Source of the DNA: Verrucomicrobiota bacterium
Lineage (GTDB): Bacteria > Verrucomicrobiota > Verrucomicrobiia > Limisphaerales > UBA1096
Length of the DNA stretch: 5,047 nucleotides
Reading direction: 5' to 3'
NCBI GenBank assembly: GCA_030747575.1
Contig: JASLKI010000375.1
Location: 1-5,047 of the forward strand
Under the pieces are notes generated by a model, which was given only the letters and a program-made list of their open reading frames with translations, was not told the origin of the DNA and searched no databases. The translations under genes were made by a program, and so were the position numbers. Each line of letters begins with the position of its first letter. The first letter of the stretch is position 1. Positions 1 through 5,047 of the stretch are shown piece by piece.

Positions 1-3000
1 CGCTTGCTGTGGGTAATGATGAGAAATTGCGACTGGTCGATGAACCGCTTGAGCACGCGGATGAATCGATTGATGTTCGACTCGTCGAGCGGCGCGTCCA
101 GTTCGTCCAGCACACAAAACGGGCTCGGGCTGACCTGATAAATTGAGAACAGCAGCGACACAGCTGTCATCGTCTGCTCGCCGCCGGAGAGTAGCGTGAT
201 ACTCTGGAGTTTCTTTCCCGGGGGCCGCGCCACGATCTCGATGCCGCTGTTGAGCACGTCCTCCTCGTCCACCAAAACCAAGTCCGCCTTGCCGCCCTCG
301 AACACCTCGGTGAACAGCTCGCGGAAGTTGGCGCGAATCTTCTCGAAAGTCGCCCGGAACATTTCCGTCGTCTCGGCGTTGATTTGGTCGATGACTTCCA
401 GCAACTGCTCCTTCGCCTTGACGAGATCGTCGTGTTGGCTCGTCAAAAAGGTGTAACGCTCCTCGGTCTCCTTGTACTCCTCGATGGCGACCAGATTAAC
501 CGGCCCCATGCGGTCGAGCCGATCCTGCAACTCGGCGACCTTCTCGCCCACCCGCTCCCAGTCGGTCTCCCCGTCAGCAGCAACCTCCACCTTGAGGCCG
601 CCGGAGTCGTCCTCGGTCACCTTGAGGCACTCGGCCTCCACTTCCTGCAAAACAATCTGGTACTTCTCTTGAATCCGCTCGCAGAGGTTCTCGGACATCA
701 TGTTGTTTTGAGCCAGTTCCACCTCAAGTTTCGAGCGGCGTTCCTGCGAACTGCTCAACTCCTCGCGAATGGAGCGCAGCGCCTCCTCGCGTTCCTCGAC
801 TTTTTGATCCGCTCCGGTTTTTTGCGAAAGCAGCCCGGCAATTTTGCCGCTGGACTGCTCGCGCTCGCTGCGAACGGCCGCGATACGCTGCGTCGAGTCG
901 GCGATGTCTTTCTCCGTCTGTTTTTTTTTGTTCCCGCCCGTCTCGATGTCGCTTCGGCGCTGGGCAACGAGTTGCTTGAGTTCCTCTATGCGAACATTGA
1001 GTGGCTCGAGTTGCCGCAGGAACGACGCCAGCAACTGTTCCTCCGACGCCAGCCCAACCTTGGCCTCGGTCAGCTCTACGTTGGCGACGTCACGCCTTCC
1101 GCGCAGCCCTTCGACAACTCCGGTCACCTCGCCCAAAAGCGTGTTGTTGGTCACCTCCCTTTCCTCGAGTGAAACCAACTCGGCAGCCAACTGGTCGCGC
1201 TTGCCGCTGCCCTCGGATTCCTGGCCGGCGAGACTCTCCAGCTCGAACGTGACGCCCTCGATTTTCTGCGCGAGAACGCGCTGCGAATTTTCCAGCGCCT
1301 TCAGCTCGCCCTCGCTCGACGCGATGGAAACCTCCTGCTGCCGCAGCTCAGTCTGCTCCTGTTGCAAACCGGCTTGGAGCAAGGTTTGCTCGGCCTGCAT
1401 GTCGCCCTTCTCGCGGCTCTGCTTGTTGACGTTGCCGCCCACCCCCTCGAGTTCCTTTTCCAGTTCAGCAATCTCATTCTTCCGCGCGAGCAGCGAGGCG
1501 GACGCATTGCCGTTGCCGCAGCCTCCGCTAAACACGCCGTACCGCGAGAGTAACTCGCCGGCACTTGTCACAAAATCCAGGTCGCAATGCTTCTCGCGGC
1601 CGCGCATCGCGGCGTCGAGATCCGGCACGATGACCAAGCGGCCAAGCAGTCGGTCGAGCAACGGCTGAACAGCGTCATCGCATCCCAATTGGCCAATCGC
1701 TGCCACGCCGCCAAACTCGCCCAGCTTGGCCGCGTCGATCGACGGCGGCGCGGCACCGGAAACCAGGTCGAGCGCAACAATATCCGCGCGCCCTTTTTTG
1801 CCTTCGCTCAGCGACGCCAAAATTGACTTGGCATCGGTGGCCTGCCGGGTGATGACCAACTGCAGATGCCGGCCAAGCGCGGCCTCCACGGCGGCGACGT
1901 GCTCTCCCGGCACGCGGATTTGATCAGCCAACAAACCAAGCGCGGCCTCGGATTCCCTGATGGCTGCCTGCACCCCGGCGCTGACGCCCTCGTTGGAAGC
2001 CTGCAACTGCTTGAGCACATTCAGTCGCGACCGTTTTTCGGCTTGAACCCTCAGTAAATCGTCCAATTCGGCGGTGAGATTGACCAAGCGCTCCTGCAAA
2101 TCGGCCAGACGCTGCTGGCGTTCCTCGACGGTGCCGCGATGGCTTTGGGCTGTGGATTTTCGATCCTCGACATCGCTGGAAAATTGGCCAAGCCGCTCCC
2201 GCAGTTTCGCCTCTTCCTCCTCGAGCTGGGTTTTCTCCGACGAAAGTTTCTCGAGCCGAACGGTGTTTCCCCGCTTCTGCAAATCGATCGAATTAATCTC
2301 GTTGCGGACCCGGGTTAGTTCCTGCGCGACGCTGTACGACTCGGACTGCGCCTGGCGAAGCGTCTCCTCCCGTTGGCCAAGCTCCTGCTCGATGGCATTG
2401 CACGCGGCCTGTTTTTCATCGACGGCGCGGCGCATGTCACCGACGGCGTTGTCCGCGTTGCCGAGCTTGGCCTGCATCCCGGCCAACTCCTGCTCGGCGT
2501 CGCTGCGCCGCTGCTCGGCCTGCGCGATGTCGTCGTGCGCCTTGGCAACATGTTCGTCCAGCTCCTGGATACGTTCGTGGCTGAACTGGATTCGGCTCTC
2601 GAGCCGCTGGAGTTCAGCCTGCAGGTTGGCTCCTTTTTCCTGCGCCGCGTTTACCTGCTTCTCGATCGCGCCGCGTTGTTGCCGCGCCTGGTTGATCAGT
2701 GCCTCCTCGTTCTCGATTGTCCCAGTGAAATCATCCGACCGTCCCTTAAACTCGCTGATGGCCTGCTCGCATTGACGGATGGTTTCCTGAATTTCCCCGA
2801 GCTGATGCCGGGCAAATTGGCTTTCAAGGTTCTGGAGTTCCTCCATGAACTCCTTGTAGCGCCTGGCCTTGCCGGCCTGACGCTGGAGTGAGCCGATCTG
2901 CCGCTTGACTTCGCGGATGGTGTCAGACACTCGCAGCAAATTTTGCTCGGTGTAGTCGAGCTTTCGCAGCGCCTCTTTTTTCTGCGTCTTGAAGCGCGTG

Positions 3001-3518
3001 ATGCCGGCGGCCTCCTCGAACACCAACCGTCGGTCGTCCGGCTTACTGGAGATGAGTTGGGTGATGTTGCCCTGGGCCATGATGCCGTAGCTGGCACGCC
3101 CCATACCGGTGCCCATGAACAACTGCTGGATGTCCTTGAGCCGACACGAAACTTTGTTGATGAAATAATCACTGCCACCATCTCGGAAAAGCCGGCGCGT
3201 CACCGTGACTTCGTTGTACGGCAAGTCGACTCCGGCCGCCTTGAGTTGGTCGGTGTCGATGCCACCCATGGTCATCGATACCTCCGCCATACCAAGCGCC
3301 TTTCGTTGGTCGGTGCCGTTGAAAATCACATCCACCATCCCCGAGCCCCGGAGCGCCTTGGCCGATTGCTCGCCCAAAACCCACCGAATCGCATCGGAAA
3401 CATTCGACTTGCCGCAGCCGTTCGGACCAACGATCGCCGTGACACCCGGCTGAAAATCGAGCGATGTCTTGTCCGCAAACGACTTAAAGCCCAATGCCGT
3501 GAGATTCTTCAAATACAC
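1..3518 (-). CDS. smc: Chromosome segregation ATPase SMC, 3' end cut by window edge
   Basis: This is the bacterial condensin subunit, an ATPase that dimerises, binds ScpA/ScpB and organises DNA for chromosome segregation in the cytoplasm. The frame is open for 1172 codons to the window edge with no stop or frameshift. Seen in order: N-terminal head with FKSFADKT (11-18), Walker A GPNGCGKS (31-38), Q-loop Gln149 in MAQGN, and FEEAAGI (167-173); a long Glu/Gln/Arg-rich coiled coil (about 175-500); a hinge (about 515-665, with LGRHL at 548 and GVFSGG at 661-666) followed by SLLARKNEI from 675; the returning coiled coil; then LDRMGPVNL near 1005, ABC signature LSGGEQ (1110-1115), Walker B VLDELD with Asp1138 and Glu1139, and H-loop His1170. 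Perhaps 30 to 60 residues are missing at the C terminus. GTG at 3518 was chosen because it yields the family-typical N terminus (V/M)YLKNLTALGFKSF; in-frame TTG codons at 3539 and 3548 are alternatives, and none has a clear Shine-Dalgarno. An A9 run encodes Lys864-866. Identity is near certain; the start is less so. Confidence 0.97.
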   Translation of the reverse strand, partial: MYLKNLTALGFKSFADKTSLDFQPGVTAIVGPNGCGKSNVSDAIRWVLGEQSAKALRGSGMVDVIFNGTDQRKALGMAEVSMTMGGIDTDQLKAAGVDLPYNEVTVTRRLFRDGGSDYFINKVSCRLKDIQQLFMGTGMGRASYGIMAQGNITQLISSKPDDRRLVFEEAAGITRFKTQKKEALRKLDYTEQNLLRVSDTIREVKRQIGSLQRQAGKARRYKEFMEELQNLESQFARHQLGEIQETIRQCEQAISEFKGRSDDFTGTIENEEALINQARQQRGAIEKQVNAAQEKGANLQAELQRLESRIQFSHERIQELDEHVAKAHDDIAQAEQRRSDAEQELAGMQAKLGNADNAVGDMRRAVDEKQAACNAIEQELGQREETLRQAQSESYSVAQELTRVRNEINSIDLQKRGNTVRLEKLSSEKTQLEEEEAKLRERLGQFSSDVEDRKSTAQSHRGTVEERQQRLADLQERLVNLTAELDDLLRVQAEKRSRLNVLKQLQASNEGVSAGVQAAIRESEAALGLLADQIRVPGEHVAAVEAALGRHLQLVITRQATDAKSILASLSEGKKGRADIVALDLVSGAAPPSIDAAKLGEFGGVAAIGQLGCDDAVQPLLDRLLGRLVIVPDLDAAMRGREKHCDLDFVTSAGELLSRYGVFSGGCGNGNASASLLARKNEIAELEKELEGVGGNVNKQSREKGDMQAEQTLLQAGLQQEQTELRQQEVSIASSEGELKALENSQRVLAQKIEGVTFELESLAGQESEGSGKRDQLAAELVSLEEREVTNNTLLGEVTGVVEGLRGRRDVANVELTEAKVGLASEEQLLASFLRQLEPLNVRIEELKQLVAQRRSDIETGGNKKKQTEKDIADSTQRIAAVRSEREQSSGKIAGLLSQKTGADQKVEEREEALRSIREELSSSQERRSKLEVELAQNNMMSENLCERIQEKYQIVLQEVEAECLKVTEDDSGGLKVEVAADGETDWERVGEKVAELQDRLDRMGPVNLVAIEEYKETEERYTFLTSQHDDLVKAKEQLLEVIDQINAETTEMFRATFEKIRANFRELFTEVFEGGKADLVLVDEEDVLNSGIEIVARPPGKKLQSITLLSGGEQTMTAVSLLFSIYQVSPSPFCVLDELDAPLDESNINRFIRVLKRFIDQSQFLIITHSK

Positions 3519-3533
3519 GTCGCGACGAATCAG

Positions 3534-3549
3534 AGCCAATTTAGCCAAT
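3534..3549. repeat. Tandem AGCCAAT repeat at the 5' end of smc
   Basis: AGCCAAT occurs at 3534-3540 and again at 3543-3549, a 9-base period. On the smc strand this duplicates TTGGCT and creates two in-frame TTG codons (3548 and 3539) upstream of the preferred GTG start at 3518. Because the period is a multiple of three, gain or loss of a unit would keep the frame. It may simply be untranslated leader. Confidence 0.5.
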
Positions 3550-3568
3550 CGAGTAAAGTCTAAAACAC

Positions 3569-3596
3569 AATATAAGGCTGTGCCTTATTCACTTAA
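3569..3596 (-). promoter_or_regulatory. Weak candidate promoter for smc
   Basis: Read on the minus strand, TTAAGT (3596-3591) and TATATT (3574-3569) are separated by 16 bases and lie about 50 bases upstream of the preferred GTG start at 3518. The -10 element is good (five of six matches to TATAAT), while the -35 is poor (three of six). This AT-rich patch stands out in a GC-rich window, which supports a promoter here, but the exact elements are uncertain. Confidence 0.3.
3572..3588. repeat. Inverted repeat in the smc promoter zone
   Basis: ATAAGGC at 3572-3578 and GCCTTAT at 3582-3588 form a perfect 7-bp inverted repeat around TGT. It lies between, and partly overlaps, the candidate smc -10 and -35 elements, where a repressor operator would sit. 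It could equally be chance or a small RNA hairpin. It has no T run on either side typical of a terminator. Confidence 0.45.
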
Positions 3597-3597
3597 C

Positions 3598-3611
3598 CAC
3601 AATAGGTTGTG
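3598..3611. repeat. Short inverted repeat CACAA-N4-TTGTG
   Basis: CACAA (3598-3602) and TTGTG (3607-3611) form a 5-bp inverted repeat between the divergent genes. CACAAT also occurs at 3566-3571 and 3698-3703. The spacing is irregular and the motif short, so a binding site is only a possibility. Confidence 0.2.
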
Positions 3612-3674
3612 CTTTCTGTAGGCCATTCTGCCCCAAGTTATTCACCGCTCGCTAACCCACAGGCCCCGAACTGG

Positions 3675-3703
3675 TTGACCCCCGCTCCCGTGGCCAGCAC
3701 AAT
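3675..3703 (+). promoter_or_regulatory. Candidate sigma-70-type promoter for apgM
   Basis: TTGACC at 3675-3680 matches the -35 consensus at five of six bases. A spacer of exactly 17 bases separates it from CACAAT at 3698-3703, which matches the -10 consensus at four of six. Transcription would start near 3710, about 25 bases before the apgM ATG and at the left foot of the hairpin at 3709-3726. This is a pattern match only; the -10 is weak because it lacks the first T of TATAAT. Confidence 0.4.
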
Positions 3704-3708
3704 CCGCC

Positions 3709-3726
3709 CGCGCTTGCCCAAGCGCG
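3709..3726 (+). promoter_or_regulatory. Perfect 8-bp hairpin just upstream of the apgM start
   Basis: CGCGCTTG at 3709-3716 and CAAGCGCG at 3719-3726 are exact reverse complements separated by CC. In RNA the innermost pairs would open to give a 6- or 7-bp GC-rich stem with a four- to six-base loop. It is followed by TTTATTTT (3727-3734) and then directly by the apgM ATG. It looks like an intrinsic terminator, but its place in front of a start codon, and at the predicted transcript 5' end, fits better with a 5' stabilising stem or a translation-control element. It takes the space where a Shine-Dalgarno would normally lie. The inverted repeat is certain; its role is inferred. Confidence 0.55.
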
Positions 3727-3734
3727 TTTATTTT

Positions 3735-4958
3735 ATGAGCATCGATTCGGTTTACTCTGACCTAACTTTGAAGAATGGGGCCAAAATGGCTTTGTTGGTG
3801 ATGGACGGCCTCGGCGATATCGCCACTGCCGCCACGGATTACAAGACCCCGCTCGAGGCAGCGGTCACGCCCAATCTCGACGCCTTGGCCAAGGACTCGG
3901 CGCAGGGCCGGTTGATCCCCGCCGCGCACGGCATCACACCCGGCAGCGGTCCCGGCCACCTCGGGCTGTTCGGCTACGACCCGATGGAAGTCGAGGTCGG
4001 CCGAGGCGTCATTGAGGCGCTTGGGCTTGGCTTGGAACTGCAGCCGGGCGACGTTGCCGCCCGGGCGAACTTCTGCACGCTCGACGCCGACGGCCTGGTC
4101 ACCGACCGCCGCGCAGGGCGCATCAAGACCGAGCTTTGCGAGGAGCGTTGTGCCAAGCTCTCGGCGAATATCAAACAGATCGGCGACGCAGAGGTCATCA
4201 TCACACCGGGCAAGGGTCACCGCTTTGTCATCATCTTTCGCGGCGCCGACCTGGCCGGACCGTTGAGCGACACCGACCCGCACCGCGAGGGCCTGCCGAT
4301 CGCCGAGTCGCAGCCGGACGACCCGAGCTGCGCCAAGGCGCAAAAAGCCGCCAAGCTGATCGGCGGATTTTACGAGGCCGCCCTGCCGCTGCTCGCCGGC
4401 TTGGAGCCGGCCAACGGCTTCCTCATGCGCGGCATCGCGCATCAGCCGGACATCCCGATGTTCGCCGAGCGCTACGCGATGCGCCCGGCGTGCCTCGCCG
4501 TTTACCCGATGTACAAGGGCCTCGCCCAGCTTGTCGGCATGACCAAGCACGAGGGCCCGCAGACGATCGAGGAGCAGTTCCAGAAATACAAAGAGCTGTA
4601 CGACGACTACGAATATTTTTTCATCCACTACAAGTACACCGACATGCACGGCGAGGACGGAAACTTCCAGGCCAAGACCAGGGCGATCGAGGACTTCGAC
4701 AAGGCGCTACCGATCTTGCTCGAGAAAAAACCGGACGTCATCGCCATTACCGGCGACCACTCGACGCCGTGCGCGCTCAAGGGCCACTCGTGGCATCCGC
4801 AGCCGGTGTTGCTGCACTCGGCCACCAGCGGCTCCGACAAGCTCGAACGCTTCACCGAGACGCACGCCAACCGCGGCTCGCTCGGCATCATCGAGGCCAA
4901 GCACCTCATCCGCCTCATGCAGGCCAACGCGTTGATGTTCGACAAGTTCGGCGCATGA
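3735..4958 (+). CDS. apgM: 2,3-bisphosphoglycerate-independent phosphoglycerate mutase, archaeal type (ApgM)
   Basis: This cytoplasmic metalloenzyme of the alkaline phosphatase superfamily interconverts 3-phosphoglycerate and 2-phosphoglycerate in glycolysis and gluconeogenesis. The 407-residue product has the usual length for the ApgM branch, not the roughly 510 residues of GpmI. Seen: MALLVMDGLGD (18-28) with likely metal ligand Asp24; TPLEAAVTPNLDALA (38-52); TPGSGPGHLGLFGYDP (68-83), whose Ser71 is the expected phospho-acceptor; DTDPHREG (179-186); AVYPMYKGLAQLVGM (255-269); YKYTDMHGEDG (299-309) with Asp303 and His305; and TGDHSTP (339-345) plus GHSWHP (350-355), carrying the Asp341, His342 and His351 ligands. 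Ligand roles come from knowledge of the superfamily; the residues are visible. All key motifs are present, so it should be active. The frame stays open upstream to a GTG at 3609, but that stretch has no family-like content, so ATG 3735 is preferred; ATG 3786 would cut into the conserved first strand. No Shine-Dalgarno precedes it, only TTTATTTT after a hairpin. The stop overlaps the next start. Confidence 0.95.
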   Translation: MSIDSVYSDLTLKNGAKMALLVMDGLGDIATAATDYKTPLEAAVTPNLDALAKDSAQGRLIPAAHGITPGSGPGHLGLFGYDPMEVEVGRGVIEALGLGLELQPGDVAARANFCTLDADGLVTDRRAGRIKTELCEERCAKLSANIKQIGDAEVIITPGKGHRFVIIFRGADLAGPLSDTDPHREGLPIAESQPDDPSCAKAQKAAKLIGGFYEAALPLLAGLEPANGFLMRGIAHQPDIPMFAERYAMRPACLAVYPMYKGLAQLVGMTKHEGPQTIEEQFQKYKELYDDYEYFFIHYKYTDMHGEDGNFQAKTRAIEDFDKALPILLEKKPDVIAITGDHSTPCALKGHSWHPQPVLLHSATSGSDKLERFTETHANRGSLGIIEAKHLIRLMQANALMFDKFGA

Positions 4959-5047
4959 AGGCTGTCATCCTCGCCGCCGGGAAAGGCACCCGAATGGGCG
5001 CGCTCACCGACGAGTTGCCCAAGCCGATGTTGCCGGTCGAGGGCAAG
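4955..5047 (+). CDS. Sugar-phosphate nucleotidyltransferase, N-terminal fragment at window edge
   Basis: Only the first 31 residues are in the window. They contain the complete N-terminal signature of the NTP_transferase family: a first beta strand MKAVILAAG, the nucleotide-binding loop GKGTRM (9 or 10 to 14), and the LPKPMLPV motif (21-28) with conserved Lys23. Family members join an NTP to a sugar 1-phosphate, as in glucose-1-phosphate thymidylyltransferase (RmlA), UTP-glucose-1-phosphate uridylyltransferase, mannose-1-phosphate guanylyltransferase or the GlmU N domain; some relatives act on choline phosphate or similar compounds. The signature does not separate these, so no gene symbol is given. 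The ATG overlaps the apgM stop as ATGA, which implies co-transcription and probably coupled translation by ribosomes finishing apgM. No separate promoter is evident in the apgM 3' end. Confidence 0.92.
   Translation, partial: MKAVILAAGKGTRMGALTDELPKPMLPVEGK

Noticed and set aside
384..1668. Long plus-strand open frames (384-1172 and 844-1668) opposite smc
   Set aside because: They lie wholly antisense to a clear SMC coding frame. Leu/Ala-rich and Ser/Arg-rich translations are what the complement of a GC-rich, Glu/Gln/Arg-rich coiled-coil gene gives.
1480..2010. A domain insertion between the two SMC coiled coils
   Set aside because: Its size, position and the GVFSGG and SLLARK motifs match the standard SMC hinge.
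1..3518. Broken or frameshifted smc, suggested by many short minus-strand open frames
   Set aside because: Codon-by-codon translation gives one frame from GTG 3518 to base 3 with no stop, and head, hinge and head motifs are in that same frame. The gene only lacks a stop because the window ends.
2074..3563. Plus-strand open frames at 2074-2775, 2373-2891 and 2943-3563
   Set aside because: These are also antisense to smc, show no recognisable domain and are low-complexity Ser/Arg or Leu-rich, so they are shadows of the real gene.
3609..3734. Possible 42-residue N-terminal extension of ApgM from GTG 3609
   Set aside because: The translation is Pro/Ala/Ser-rich with no family counterpart, spans the predicted promoter and hairpin, and is not a convincing signal peptide; ApgM is cytoplasmic.
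3709..3734. Hairpin plus T-rich tract as an intrinsic terminator of a rightward upstream gene
   Set aside because: No rightward gene lies upstream of it; the neighbour smc is transcribed away. The T tract is interrupted by A and leads straight into the apgM ATG.
3762..4649. 295-codon minus-strand open frame opposite apgM
   Set aside because: The apgM strand has all catalytic motifs. The antisense translation has no recognisable motif and follows the third-position GC bias of apgM.

Overview
The window shows ordinary bacterial housekeeping genes at roughly 60% GC. There are two divergent transcription units with about 190 to 215 bases between them. The leftward unit is a nearly complete chromosome-condensation ATPase gene (smc), which fills positions 1 to 3518 on the minus strand and runs off the left edge before its stop codon. 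The rightward unit starts at 3735. It holds a cofactor-independent phosphoglycerate mutase of the archaeal type (apgM) and then, in a four-base ATGA overlap, the first 31 codons of a sugar-phosphate nucleotidyltransferase that runs off the right edge.

Organism: both complete heads of the SMC protein are bacterial in type. The Walker B region reads LDELDAPLDESN where most bacterial SMCs have a form like DEVDAALDEAN. From memory, this 'DAPLD' form is common in the Planctomycetes-Verrucomicrobia-Chlamydiae group. Non-ATG starts and no visible Shine-Dalgarno sequences before smc or apgM would also fit. I therefore lean towards a Verrucomicrobiota-like or related bacterium, at moderate to low confidence, because no 16S or other decisive marker is present.

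Layout: 1-3518, smc, one uninterrupted frame on the minus strand (translated by hand from start to edge, with no stop or frameshift). 3519-3734, the divergent intergenic region, with a short tandem repeat at the smc start, an inverted repeat in the smc promoter zone, a good sigma-70-like promoter for apgM, and a perfect 8-bp hairpin ending 8 bases before the apgM ATG. 3735-4958, apgM. 4955-5047, start of the nucleotidyltransferase.

Function: SMC would work with ScpA and ScpB (not in the window) in chromosome segregation. ApgM interconverts 3-phosphoglycerate and 2-phosphoglycerate in glycolysis and gluconeogenesis. The nucleotidyltransferase would activate a sugar phosphate (or a related phosphorylated compound) with an NTP. 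The apgM-nucleotidyltransferase pair looks translationally coupled, but the sequence shows no shared pathway. I found no mobile element, CRISPR array, RNA gene or defence system, and I do not think a new multi-gene system lies in this window. The most notable points are the hairpin leader of apgM and an A9 run in smc.
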